Of a stretch of 64,000 bases of DNA, positions 10,824 to 21,649 are shown piece after piece (within the stretch, counting starts at the first letter, position 1; each line of letters starts with the position of its first letter). The stretch covers positions 868,001 to 932,000 of the forward strand of contig JBAIAA010000433.1 in assembly GCA_037893245.1 (NCBI GenBank), in the 5' to 3' direction. The DNA comes from Crossaster papposus (taxonomy: Eukaryota > Echinodermata > Asteroidea > Velatida > Solasteridae). Under the pieces are notes generated by a model. That model saw nothing but the letters and a program-made list of their open reading frames with translations, was not told the DNA's origin and did no database searches. The position numbers were made by a program, and so were the translations under genes.

Positions 10824-11915
10824 TCATAACTTGGCTAGCGCGTAACGCATAGCGCGTGAAACAGCCGTGAGAACATATCCTCTAGCGGATGGAGAGGAAT
10901 CTTCGTCGGATGAATAAAGTGCTGTATCGCTCACACTTGAAGGAGATAGGGCATTGTTTGGTGGCCATGGGCAGAGTTTCAGTTCACTGCGATGGAGAAC
11001 CTTTTCCTGATTCTGACGGTTGCGAACCACATATACCGGTTGTCCCTCAAATGGCTGTTTAACTATCATGAATGGCTCTTCCTCCCAGTAGTCTTGGATC
11101 TGTGAACGGCCTTTATGAGATCGGCAACGAATGAGGACATATTGCCCAACGCCAAGAGGTTTCTCAAACACCTTTCCAGCTCTTGCAGCCTTCCGAGCCG
11201 CCACCGCTCTATCTGTGTGTTGTATTGCCACTTTACGGGCAGCTTGCAACCTTGCCTGGTGTTGCAGGACATACAAGTCGATATCCTTGGCCTTGGAATG
11301 GGTGGCTTCCCCGCCTAAGTCTAGACTATGAGGAAACCGAGCATTCCTCCCAAACATTAGGAAGAAGGGGTCAACCCCAGTAGTTGAGTGTTCTGAGCTG
11401 TTGTAAGCGAAGACAAGTGCCTGTATGTATTCTGTCCACCTAGCCTTTTTCTTGGGAGGTAGTGACGCGAGCATGTTGTGGAGGGTGCGGTTGAACCGCT
11501 CGCACTGCCCATTTCCTGCTGGGTGATACGGTGTGGTGTGGCTTCGTTTAACTCCATATAATTCACACAACTCTGCGACAATATGGGACTCAAAATTGCG
11601 GCCATTGTCGGAGTGTAGTCCCAGTGGGCAGCCGTAGGGGATAAACACATGCTTGACAAGAGCTTTGGCGACCGTCGATGCTTTTTGGTCCTTGGTAGGG
11701 ATGGCCCATGCATACTTCGTAAATACGTCCGTGACGACGAGAACATTTTCATACCCATCGCCTGACGCCTCGAGGAGAGTAAAGTCCATAGCGAGCACTT
11801 CCATAGGAGCTGTTGCAGATATTGTGCCAAAGGGGGGTTTGGTCCGTCTTATAGGCGGTTTACTGACGCCACATCTCTTGCATGTGGTACACCACTGTTT
11901 GACAAAATCTTGCAT
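10824..11915 (-). pseudogene. Gypsy element 1 integrase core and C-terminus
   Basis: Frame of 363 codons. It begins with the second half of the HHCC zinc-binding region (CTTCKRC) and continues into the rve-type catalytic core. The DDE residues are visible: Asp in LAMDFT, Asp in LHSDNGRNF, and Glu in GQCERFNR, with 35 residues between the last two, the usual integrase spacing. A basic C-terminal region with a GPF/SH3-like segment (VGQYVLIR to YVVRNRQ) follows. It lies one frame away from the RNase H segment upstream, so a frameshift near 11.9 kb separates it from the rest of pol. I see no chromodomain. Confidence 0.9.
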
Positions 11916-12793
11916 GCCGTGCCAATATAATCTTGGCCAAATGAACTTGAAAGTGCGATGTGTCCAACCTCATCATGGAATCTGGTCAAGACTTCATCAC
12001 GAAGGAGTGATGGGAGTAGCAGCTGGTGATATGTTTGCTGGTCAGATGGCGATGTGACTCTACGGTATAGACACCCATCCTGAAGGAGCCGCAGAACATC
12101 ATGTGGGCAGCCAGCCCGCTCTCGGCGAGACGGTTGTTGCTTCCTCTCTACAAACTCAATGACCTTTCCCAAGGTGGGATCTGCTTGCTGTTTCTCTGTT
12201 ACTTGCCGAAGTGAGTATCCAGGCAGGCGGCTAGACCCTCCTGTACGACAAGCTTCAATGTGGTGACAGACGGCAGGGGGTAGTTGTGTGCCCGGCGAGT
12301 AGCTCCGGACACATGCTTGAATGGAACTCGAAGTTACAACAGGGCTCGTTGGGTGTTCAACTTGGACAACTTCACCAGCATCTTCCCCTTGGCCTTTCCT
12401 GGAAAGAACATCTGCGGCTTGATTGCATCTACCTGGCCTATAAACGAGCTCATACTCGAATGAACTCAATTGCTGAACCCACTTCATCTCTGTGCAGCCC
12501 AAGTTGGCTGTATCAAGGTACTTCAGGGGATGGTGATCTGTAACGACGAGACACTTATTGCCCAAGAGATAATCCTTGAAAACTTCCGTCACTGCCCACT
12601 TAATTGCTAACAGCTCCAGTTTAAATGCGCTGTAACGCCCAGACTTCTCAGCTACTCTCAGTGTGCGGGAAGCATATGCAATGGCATGGTGATTGCCCTC
12701 GTCATCCGTTTGGAACAAAACTGCACCAAGACCTGTGCTGCTTGCATCAGTCTCCACCCGGAAGGGTTTGGAAAAGTCAGCATAGGACAACAC
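11849..12793 (-). pseudogene. Gypsy element 1 RNase H and integrase zinc-finger start
   Basis: Frame of 314 codons continuing pol after the RT. It shows the RNase H pattern FRVETDAS, then SAFKLELLAIKWA, VVTDHHPLKYL and NQAADVLSR, followed by a linker and the first half of the integrase HHCC region (RFHDEVGH). Its frame differs from the RT segment upstream (a single-base shift near 12,975) and from the integrase core downstream. The copy therefore cannot make an intact polyprotein. Confidence 0.9.
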
Positions 12794-12849
12794 TGGAGCC
12801 TTTGTCAGGCAATCAATTAGGGCCCCGAATGCAGCCTGGTCTTCGGCGT

Positions 12850-14721
12850 CTAGCGTGATCTTTGTTCCAGGTGGCCTACTCCCCTTTCGTTTTGTGCCAG
12901 GTTTACATTGCAGATGCCTAAATAGAGGCGAGGCAACGGTTGCGTACCCCCGAACGAACCGCCGGAAAAATCCAGTGAAGCCCAGAATGCTCTCATCTCA
13001 CGAACAGTCGTCGGCGATGACCAGCTCTCTACAACTCTGATCTTTTCTGGGTCGACTGCTACTCCCTTACTAGAAACCCGGTGCCCCAAGTAGCAAACCT
13101 CTTTTTGAATTAGGTGGCACTTAGCGGGCTTTAGCTTGAGGCCATGACTTCGAAGTCTGGCAAAAACTGCATCGAGGTGTGACATGTGTGAGTCAAAATC
13201 GGCAGAGTAAACGATAATGTCGTCGAGGTAGATGAGTACACTCTCGAAACACTTATCTCCCAAGCAGCGCTGCATCAAACGTTGAAAGGTAGCAGGGGCA
13301 TTTGACAGCCCAAATGGAAGGCGGGTGTATTCGTATAGGCCAAAAGGGACGACAAAGGCCGTTTTCTCGATGTCATCGGCATCAACAGCAACCTGATAGT
13401 AGCCACTGGTTAGGTCTAGAACACTAAAATACTTGGCTCCGCCGAGGGCTTGGAGGGACTCTTCGATGCGTGGAAGTGGAAAGGAGTCCCGGTGGGTGAG
13501 TCGGTTGAGAAGGCGATAATCTACACACAAGCGGATCGACGAGTCCTTTTTCTGTACAATCACAACCGGAGAGGCCCATGGACTGCTACTTTCCCGTACA
13601 ACTCCTTTCTCAAGTAGACCATTTATGTGGTCACGTACAGCCTGGTACTGGGACGGTGGAAGAGACCTATGACGTTGTCGGACTGGGTGTGAAGAGCCTG
13701 TATCGATGCTATGGGTTATAGTGCTTGTAAAACCAAAATCCTGATTGTCTGATGAGAAAGCAGTCTGGTGCTTCTTCAGTAGTGCACAAAGCTTGTTATG
13801 CCGTTCAGCATTTAGCAGAGTTGGGTCAACATCGACAGGGATAGGGACAGGATAAAGCTCCTCATCAACTCCAACTGAAGCAACCCTTGCCGAGAGGTCA
13901 GTCGCATCAGTGGGGTTGTCTGGTAATGGACAACTTTGTGGATCACAGGGCTCTATTTCCTTTGGACGATTGGCCGTACCCAGGTACAGCGTACCAAGTT
14001 CAGCAGAAGTCGGGATTACCAGGTCTATGTCTGTGTCATTAAAGAGTGCAATAGAGAACCGTCCATTCTCCACTCTAACCATACACGGTGGAACAACGAC
14101 ACCCGACGGGATACCACTGTCCCTAACCGGTTCAAGAACTGCATCATAGGAGCCTCCAACTGGACCACGCTGGCCCCTTCCTTCCAGTATGACTGCCTGG
14201 CGGGCCGAGACGACAATGCGTTGCTCCTCTACAAGTCGTGCCTTTCCTACTTCGCCAGTGTTCCCACCAAAGGACAGTTTTTCACCAACAATATGGAGCG
14301 CAGTTTGCCAAGCCGTTTCCGGTGTGGGCCAGTCTATCTTACAGATGTGATTTGCTCCTCTGACATCAATGAGTGCCTCCCAACACTCACGAAGCACATT
14401 CATACCAAGGATACCTCTGACATTCGCCTCCTCCCAGTTCTTTAATGCCGACCACTGCTCCTTGATCACCAAAACTACCCTTGATTTGACATTGTGCCCC
14501 AGCGCAGATACATCTGTCTCAAAACAGCCTACGTTGGGGATGGGGGATACCACTTGCAGATACCAGGGGAAATATCGTTGGAATACCCTGTAGCTTAAAC
14601 CCCTGGGGCTCCAAACACTGGTGGAAAAAATGCTCACCGACAGTAGTAACTTGCGATCCTGGATCAAGCAAACAGTTAACTGGTACTCCTCCAAATTTAG
14701 CTCGAACAGAATAACATTCAC
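12850..14721 (-). pseudogene. Gypsy element 1 reverse transcriptase
   Basis: Frame of 623 codons. The RT domain has LCVDYRLLN, the FSVLDLTSGYYQV catalytic Asp block, FGLSNAPATFQ and the YLDDIIVY active site (about 13205-13230). The first 50 or so codons of the frame are out-of-frame sequence. The real junction with the protease frame lies near 14,530-14,600. The last 50 codons, after MRAFW, are also out of frame because of the shift near 12,975. The RT and RNase H sequences recall the Mag-type end of Gypsy diversity, but that assignment is a judgement from motifs only. Confidence 0.92.
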
Positions 14722-14797
14722 CCACAGTCTTTGAAAGGAAGTTGGATCCTAGCACTCCTGTTGAGCCATCTACTCCAACCTCTGCCGTATGGCTCAC
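14519..14797 (-). pseudogene. Gypsy element 1 aspartic protease segment
   Basis: Frame of 92 codons with the retropepsin-like pattern VNCLLDPGSQVTTV. DPGS stands where DTGS or DSGS is usual, so the active-site Thr/Ser is replaced by Pro. The flap region and the ILGMNVL motif lie in the next frame, after a shift near 14,560. Confidence 0.75.
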
Positions 14798-16182
14798 TAC
14801 AGAAGAGGGGGGAAGTTTCCCTGGCTCGAAGTGGTTGTCTGGTTTGTCTGTCTCTGCTCGCGTGATCCTCGTGTCGTACCGAAGGGAAGTGTGTCCTGGG
14901 GACCGCTCTGATGGGTACTAGAGCCGAAGGATATATCCACACCTGGGGGAGTGGCAAACTGGGCCTGCTGTGGTCGATATATGTTTGAACTCTGGCCCTG
15001 ATAGTACTTGTGGTCACGCCTTGGCCACTGAGGGGCGGAACTTTGTCTGCAGTGGCGAGCGATGTGTCCGAATTCACCACAACGGAAGCAGCCACGGGGT
15101 CTATCCCTTCCATATGGAGTCTGGCTTACTGGTGGCCCATGAGCACGGCTAGATGGGGGTTGAGCAATCTGCCGGACTGTCGCCACTACCTGGTTGGCCA
15201 TTTCTCTGAATGCCGACATCATCTCGTCACATGCCCTTTGGTCCGGTGACGTAGATGGGCGAGGGCTTCCAGGGAGTTGCATTGCGGCGTTGAATGCACT
15301 GCTGGCCTTGTTTCGGGCTTCCTCTCGTCCCTGGCGCTTGATTGCATACTCCCGTAGCTCTCTGAACGTCTCCATAGTGCCTTGTTCATATTGATCACGG
15401 CATGAGTTGCGAAGGTAGAGATCTTCGATGCCCTCTATAAACTGTTCTGCAAGCGTCGAGTCTGGAGTTGAGTAGAGCTTTGGGTCCCGGCGTGTCAGTC
15501 TCAAGAAGCGCTTCTCGATATCGACCGCATAGTCTCGGATCGCTTCTCCACTCTTCTGTCTCCGCTCAAGAAACATCCGCTGCAGTTCACCAACAGCTAA
15601 CTTGTCACTGTACGACTCGCGTAGGAACGCCATTATCTCGTCGACAGTCTTCTTCTCCACCAAGAGGGCCTTAACTTCAGCTTTCGGACCGCCGCGTAAA
15701 TAATCAAGAAGAAAGGCACCTCTCTGATCCTCGGGAATGGAGTAGCGTTTAAAGGCATTCTCCATACTAGTGATGAACTCGCGGACCTCTCCAACCTTCC
15801 CTTCAAATGTGGAGATTTTCCTCTCGGGGGTCATGACAAGTTGAGACTGTGGTTTCAGAAGCAGCTTCATCAATTGTGACTGAATGTCGAGAATAGTAGA
15901 ATCCTCTTTCTGAGAACTAGCTTGTTCTGGAAGAAGAACAGAGTAGGTGTGTTCTCCCCATCCTTCTTTGGGCGGCTTTATGATTTCCTCCTGGGCTGGG
16001 ACCACTACTTTGCTGTCGCCGTCTGGGTATAACAGTCCCGTAGCTGAGGGATATTGGGACTGGAGTACAGCCAAACTGAGGGTGCCATCATCTTCGTCCA
16101 GGGGGAATTGGTGGACAGTGGGGTCTTCCCCTTGGATCCTAATGTATGCCGCCATAGTGCTATCTGATATGCCTGTTTCCAA
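14797..16182 (-). CDS. Gypsy element 1 gag
   Basis: Open frame of 461 codons. A second ATG at codon 10 (16155) gives MAAYIRI and may be the real start. The middle (about residues 110-300) has the alpha-helical retrotransposon gag/capsid composition (ISTFEGKVGEVREFI, RSYSDKLAVGE-like). One CCHC zinc knuckle, CFRCGEFGHIARHC, lies at about residues 363-378. The C-terminal tail is Gln/Ser-rich. The frame is intact and overlaps the protease frame at its end. Confidence 0.92.
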   Translation of the reverse strand: METGISDSTMAAYIRIQGEDPTVHQFPLDEDDGTLSLAVLQSQYPSATGLLYPDGDSKVVVPAQEEIIKPPKEGWGEHTYSVLLPEQASSQKEDSTILDIQSQLMKLLLKPQSQLVMTPERKISTFEGKVGEVREFITSMENAFKRYSIPEDQRGAFLLDYLRGGPKAEVKALLVEKKTVDEIMAFLRESYSDKLAVGELQRMFLERRQKSGEAIRDYAVDIEKRFLRLTRRDPKLYSTPDSTLAEQFIEGIEDLYLRNSCRDQYEQGTMETFRELREYAIKRQGREEARNKASSAFNAAMQLPGSPRPSTSPDQRACDEMMSAFREMANQVVATVRQIAQPPSSRAHGPPVSQTPYGRDRPRGCFRCGEFGHIARHCRQSSAPQWPRRDHKYYQGQSSNIYRPQQAQFATPPGVDISFGSSTHQSGPQDTLPFGTTRGSREQRQTNQTTTSSQGNFPPLL

Positions 16183-17086
16183 AATATTAATATAAGGTAC
16201 TCAAGTCTATCAAAATACACAATGTAAGTGGTGTCCTCACAACACGGTAAAACGTTACATAGTACAGTATAACACTCTGACTGACAGCCTCAGCCAATTA
16301 CACAGTAACCACCAACCAATTTGATGGAGTGTTATACACTATGCACCAATTACATATCAAAACCTGTCACTGTACCAGGCACAAGCCTATTGATATGACA
16401 ATATTTAGGAACATCCAATACAACAATACACCAATCTATTGACACGACAATACTTCGGAACACGTAGTATGTCAATACACAAAATTCTATAAACACCAGA
16501 TATAAAACAAATGATCGGTGTAAGGTACAACCTCAATCTCAATTAAAAGAATTATGTAAAATAGTGTGAATTACACTAAAAACACAAAGCAAATATTTCC
16601 AAACAACAGTTCTTTCAGCTGCACCTATCAGTTTCTGACTGTAGGACTTCCAACACCGTTCTTGAGAACTGTAATGCAGTAGATCCCCAACAACAACGAC
16701 AAGTCCGATTACAATTATTAGTTCTTGCCTTACAATTAGCGATCCTCCAAAGCTGATGTAAACTGGTCACTCTTGCTTGACAGAATAAAAATGCTAAGTC
16801 CAGAAATTTCAATCGTAATAATCTGTTCTTGCTTTGCAATTATCAGATTTCCAAAGCTGATGTAAACTGGTAAGTCCTGCTCGAAAAAACTAAGTCCACA
16901 ACAGTTTTATCTTCAGTTGTTGCCGACAAGCCTAATATACATTTTCCGAAGAGCACTCTTCAACAGGATGACAAGTGACGACTTGAAGTCCACAGTAAAC
17001 TTGACTCTGGTACTGGTAACCAAATCCACAGACTGGCTGAGTATGCTGTTCGCCCTGCAACCTGTCTGGAGAAGCTTTAAAATCCC
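16183..17086 (-). other. Gypsy element 1 leader with tandem repeat
   Basis: About 900 bp of AT-rich leader between the primer-binding site and gag. It contains two copies of a roughly 108-bp unit (about 16710-16880) sharing CCAAAGCTGATGTAAACTGG. There is no coding frame of note. Confidence 0.6.
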
Positions 17087-17104
17087 ATCCTGCCGACTAC
17101 GCCA
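17087..17104 (-). other. primer-binding site of Gypsy element 1
   Basis: On the minus strand TGGCGTAGTCGGCAGGAT starts two bases after the end of the LTR. Gypsy element 2 has the closely related TGGCGTCGTAGACAGGAT at the equivalent place (26825-26842). The shared position and core support a tRNA-primed minus-strand start. I did not assign the tRNA. Confidence 0.7.
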
Positions 17105-17106
17105 GT

Positions 17107-18078
17107 TGTAAGGGGGGGGGGGGGGGGGGCTAGATCCGGGGCCGCGGTTACTCCCGGTGAAAGAGAGGACAAAGCACAGGTTCTTTCTGGGGTCTCTCTC
17201 CAGCCAGGGCCGGGTTTATTGTCGCATACGCCTGTGGGATACCTGCACAAACTGTGAAAGATTGTGCAGGCAGACAGACAAGATAATTATTTAGACAAAT
17301 TGTAATACATGAACAAATATGACTGACATTTGAAAGAATATCAACAAACTAAAAGTGACTGTATAATTACTTAAAATGCACATTAATAAAAATAAGAGTG
17401 ACTATAGTATTACTGTATCCAACTTGTTGTACCTTAATTTGTCTCCTTTTTCCAACAAACATTCCTTTCAACAAATGTCATCATCAATTTCTCAATAATT
17501 AAATATCCCAGATTATGTAGGTTGCAAAGATGCCACAGAAACGCTAGGCAGGAGGGGTATGGGACACAAACACACATCGCTGGGCCCAGCTGCACTCATT
17601 CACATACACAGAAAATACACGCCCATTCCCCCAAAGTCCAGCGCACCATAGCGACTTCCATGCAACCCGCCACAACCAGCAATGTATACATTGTAATTAA
17701 ATTATTATTCCACGCGCGCACAACAAGCCAACTGCCTCCACAAATCACCACGTACAGCACGTACATGTATATTGTGCATGTGCTCTGGCAGAAACGCAAC
17801 GCACGGCAACTGTCACCGCTAAACTTTTGACACTTCGACACAAGTTTCTAAACTCCAAAATAACACTTTTTGGTACCACGTTTTACATAAAAAGTACAAT
17901 AGGCATGAGCCATAGACCCAAGCGGACAAACTGGAAATAATAATGGACCTTGAGGAGCCTTGAGTCATCGAACTTTTACATGAACATTATGTTAAAATAA
18001 AGGGCGCCACCGTTCAGCGGAGAGAGACAAAACAACTTATAAAAATTGAACAATAACAGCTAAGAACGCCTCCTCACA
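17107..18078 (-). mobile_element. 5' LTR of Gypsy element 1 (972 bp)
   Basis: Bounded by TG...CA termini: TGTAAGG at 17107 and CCTCACA ending at 18078 on the plus strand. It abuts the primer-binding site and so is the 5' LTR of this minus-strand element. It holds a homopolymer G run (17112-17129), an 8-bp stem (CTGCACAA with TTGTGCAG) at about 17243-17269, and an outer part repeated at 2541-2948. It joins directly to a truncated LTR of element 2 at 18079. Confidence 0.82.
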
Positions 18079-18765
18079 TAACTATTTAACTAATTCGTCT
18101 GATATAAATCAATAAACTGCCACACCGCAGAACCTTGGGAATTACTCCGCGATCGTTAACCTTAACTTAAATTCGCATTAACCCTGCTGAAATTACTCCG
18201 GTAAATTAAAACCGCTAATGCTACGTCGGTAATTCAGCCCTGCTGCAATCACTCCGGTAGATTTAAACCGCTACTGCTACATCAGTTATCAGCCCTGCTG
18301 CAATTACTCCGGTAGATTAAAACCGCTACTGCTACGTCGGTAATCAGCCCTGCTGCAATTACTCCGGTATATTAAAACCGCTACTGCTACGTCGGTAATC
18401 AGCCCTGCTGCAATTACTCCGGTAGATTAAAACCGCTACTGCTACGTCGGTAATCAGCCCTGCTGCAATTACTCCGGTAGGTTTCTCTGTAACGTCAGTT
18501 TCCTCCCTTGGTACTCCGCCAGGTTCAACTGCCCGTTTTTACTCCGTCAGCTCCTTTCTGGTAACTGCCAGTACCCTTTAGGTACTCCACCAGGTTCAAC
18601 TGCCTCTTTTACTCCGTCAGCTCACTTCTGGTAGCTGTCAGTACCCACTAGGTACTCCGCCAGGTCCAACTGCGTCTAATACTTAGCGTGACTTCCCGGA
18701 GTCACCGGAGTTTCTTGAGTCGGAGTGAGTTGCCGCTACTTGGCCCCTTTGAACTAAATAGCACA
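18079..18765 (-). mobile_element. truncated LTR of Gypsy family 2
   Basis: Matches the inner two thirds of the LTR at 26845-28769 from TAACTATTTAACTAATTCG onward and ends at the same ...ACA terminus. The first 230 or so bases of that LTR are missing at the junction with Gypsy element 1. It contains about six copies of the 55-bp CTGCTGCAATTACTCCGGTA repeat and several tandem TACTCC-type repeats. Confidence 0.8.
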
Positions 18766-19438
18766 CTCGTCTCAGCTTACGGCAACTCATAACATTTAAT
18801 TATTATTCACAATATCAATGCACAATATAGTCGGAGCAATTAATAAATATACACAATAGGACCGGAGTTCTTGTAACCAGATTAAAGTTAGATAAATCCA
18901 TCCAATAATAAAGAATGAAATAAATAAATAAAGTGTGTGACAATCATTTGTGTGCAGAATCGGCCATAGATTCCAGCAAAAGTCAATTATTTGATCAGTG
19001 AGAATGAACAGATGAGCTTCGTACTAATTTAGCCCCCAGAGATAATAATACAGTTTTCTTACCTAAATAGCACACTCGTCTCAGCTTACGGCAACTGATT
19101 TAGGGCGCCGCGCACCGGTTTTCATACTTCCCGCTGCGCGTCAAAGAATTACACAATTGGTTCGAAAGTTGTTTACACATAGCAACCAAGATGGCGTCCC
19201 GGTAACACGGTATGTGAAATTAATCAAGTTACAAAGTTAAAGTGCACTTTATCATCATTTTAGAACAACAAATATTATCTAAGGAACTTATAATTACTAG
19301 CATCCAAATTATTAGGATAAATTAGCTAATTTTGGAAGTTTAAATCAATTAATACTAAGTGGGCACGTGGTCTGGAATGATGACGTCACAACACTCGAGC
19401 TTGTACTATAAATAAATGCTTCGCAAGTGATTCGTTTA
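18766..19438. other. no gene; short duplicated motif and TATA-like site
   Basis: The run CACACTCGTCTCAGCTTACG occurs at both ends of the 18754-19097 interval, so about 300 bp sits between direct repeats. A TATA-like CTATAAATA at about 19407 precedes the 161-bp repeat and may be an old LTR promoter. No coding frame was found. Confidence 0.5.
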
Positions 19439-20054
19439 CGGCAAATACTACACGTGAAACCTCGTCCTGTTTGCTTCCTACAATCACGGTATGTTTATAC
19501 AGGTAAGTTGATTGATACTAATAGTGGATTGCAGCGAATAAATAGAGCTTCATCTAAACAAGTTAAGTGAGACTGACGTGAAACCACCTCACGTCACACC
19601 AGCAACAAGAAGATGGTTCCCGTCGAGTTATCGCTTATGCATCGATGTCTCACCGGCCGGCCGAGAGGAACGACAAGAACTACTCCTCATTTAAGCTGGA
19701 GTTGTTGGCAGTACGCTGGGCGGTGTGTCAAGTTTTTAAGGATTATCTGATGGGCAACAAGTGTGTGGTGTACACTGATCACAACCCGCTCAAGTTCCTC
19801 GACTCGGCTAACCTGAGCTGCACAGAATTGCGTTGGGTACAGCAACTCGCCTCCTTCGACTTTCATCTGGAGTACCGGCCAGGCAGAACTAATCGGCAAA
19901 TACTACACGTGAAACATCGTCCTGTTTGCTTCCTATAATCACGGTATGTTTATACAGGTAAGTTGATTGATACTAATAATGGATTGCAGCGAATAAATAG
20001 AGCTTCATCTAAACAAGTTAAGTGAGACTGACGTCAAACCACCTCACGTCACAC
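19439..20054 (+). repeat. 161-bp direct repeats bracketing a Gypsy RNase H fragment
   Basis: Two 161-bp copies (19439-19599 and 19894-20054) differ at only a few bases. Each contains a perfect splice-donor-like ACAGGTAAGT. They flank a 294-bp plus-strand segment (19600-19893) that encodes a Gypsy RNase H piece. Confidence 0.85.
19600..19893 (+). pseudogene. isolated Gypsy RNase H fragment
   Basis: In frame it reads RVIAYASMS, then SSFKLELLAVRWAV, YTDHNPLKFLDSANL and VQQLASFDFHLEYRPGR. This is the same RNase H block as in element 1 but clearly diverged and on the opposite strand. Only about 95 residues remain. It probably came from a relative of element 1. Confidence 0.88.
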
Positions 20055-20104
20055 TGCCGCCGCCCAAGACTAACGCTGTCCCCAGCGTTGTAAGTCTGCC
20101 GAAA

Positions 20105-20270
20105 CGTCTCACTTAACTTTAATACATATAAATTGGGAATGTCAATGTATAAACATTTAAACTTATTATAACAGATAACCAACAAATTCACTTAACTTGA
20201 ATACATATATATTAGGAATGTCATTGTAGAAACATTTTAACTTATTATAACAGATAACCAACAAATATTA
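20105..20270. repeat. two tandem copies of an ~80-bp AT-rich unit
   Basis: Both copies run from CACTTAACTT through AATACATATA to CAGATAACCAACAAA with a few substitutions. They lie in the 3' untranslated side of Gypsy element 2, downstream of its extra ORF. Confidence 0.8.
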
Positions 20271-20312
20271 TAATTAACACAACTTTAACCTAACTCCAAA
20301 TTAAAATTTTCT

Positions 20313-21612
20313 TTATCCCTCAGATTCTTTGGCGAGGAAGTAGATTCGTTCCCAAGTCTCTTTCTTTAACTTCTGCGTTCCTTCATAAGAGTATACCCAG
20401 TGTTTCTCCCGGACCTTGATCACCTTTCCCTCCATTATGGATCTGACTTCCGCCGCACTCATACTTCTCAATTCGGATGAGGCTTGGTGTTGAAGTGTTG
20501 AAGACGATGATGCCGTTGTCGTGGAGGATGAATCTGAGGAGGAAGGCGAACTGGAGGACGAGCTCAACAATGTTGAAGAGCAGCTGGACGGCATTGGGCT
20601 TGGTGCAGTCTCCCTGGCTGATATTCTTTTCCCGATCCCCAAACCGGTACGCTCCACCTCACAGAGGAAATCATTCCCTCCTTCATCTAAGAGAGAAATC
20701 GATGCAGCATACACCGCACTCTCGTCTTCAACAGCCTCAATCCCTGCATCGATCATGTTATCCAGTTCTTCAAATCTTACCGCCTCTGACATCTCCCCGA
20801 ATTCTTCTTTCTCTTTCTCCTCCGCATGTCCTTCATCCCTCTCCTTCAAATCATCTGTCGCTGCATCTTTCTTCTTCTCTGTACTCTTCTCTTCCATGAC
20901 TCTTCCTTCTCTGTCGCTAACCCCCTCCTTCTCCTTGGGTTCAACTTCATCTCCCTTCTTCAACTCATCCGTCGCTTCATCTTTCTTCTTCTCTGTACTC
21001 TTCTCTTCAATGAATCTTCCTTCTCTGCTGCTAACTTCCTCCAGTTCTTTGGGTTCCCCTTCATCTCCCTTCTTGTGTCTTTCCGTTCTACTTCCATTTC
21101 CCTGTTTCTCGTGCTGCTCTTCCCACTTTCCGTCCCTGGTGCTTGTCTTCTTCTCTCCACTTCTTCTCCTTATCTTTTCCATTCTCCTCCAGTCGTACCT
21201 TTCCGCCCCTTTCCTCCTGCTTCTTCTGGTTGGGCCTATCCTTTCTTCTCTCTCCTTCGTTGTGCCTCCGCTCCTCATAACTCCCATTGCTCTTGTACTG
21301 CCCACTCCTATCCTGCCTCTCCTCTCTTCCCCTCTGCTGAACTCTTCCTTCTCTCTCTTCTAACTTCTGCCCTCCTTCCGTAGGGTATAGATGTATTCGG
21401 TTTGTGTGTTTGCGTAAATCTTCAAACCTCACAAAGGCGGCTGGGCATTGAGGGCATCGATGTTTCTCCCTCTCTCGCTGATGTCTGGCCTCATGCCTAA
21501 CCAGATTCCATCTTCGCCAGAAGGTTTGGCCGCATATCTGACACCTCAAGATTGGACGCATTCTCGAAATTCTATAGGGATTAAACAAAGGTAGAAACCT
21601 CGAGTAAATCAC
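20313..21612 (-). CDS. extra zinc-finger ORF downstream of Gypsy 2 pol
   Basis: Two overlapping frames (21612-21088 and 21305-20313) look like one gene of about 430 codons with a frame change between 21,305 and 21,088. The N-terminus has two C2H2 fingers (CQIC-x12-H-x3-H and CPQC-x12-H-x4-H). A long Glu/Lys/Arg-rich charged region follows, with an internal duplication: two copies of about 38 residues, both containing EEKSTEKKKD and ATD. Then come a Ser-rich tract and a conserved-looking C-terminal end (EVRSIMEGKVIKVREKHWVY). It sits where env-like genes lie in some Gypsy elements, on the pol strand, 40 bp after pol ends. There is no signal peptide or membrane segment, so it is not an envelope. 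Function is unknown; nucleic-acid binding is suggested by the fingers. Confidence 0.7.
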
Positions 21613-21649
21613 AGTATGATTATCATCAGTTAAATATTAGTCTGCCAGT

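Noticed and set aside
3000-12000. RAG2/Kelch-like partner gene near the RAG1-like gene
   Set aside because: I looked for Kelch-type Gly-Gly/Trp repeats on both strands and saw none.
13936-14445. Plus-strand 169-codon frame
   Set aside because: Complement of Gypsy element 1 pol.
20521-21383. Long plus-strand frames rich in Ser, Leu and Phe
   Set aside because: They are the complement of the Glu/Lys-rich minus-strand zinc-finger ORF.
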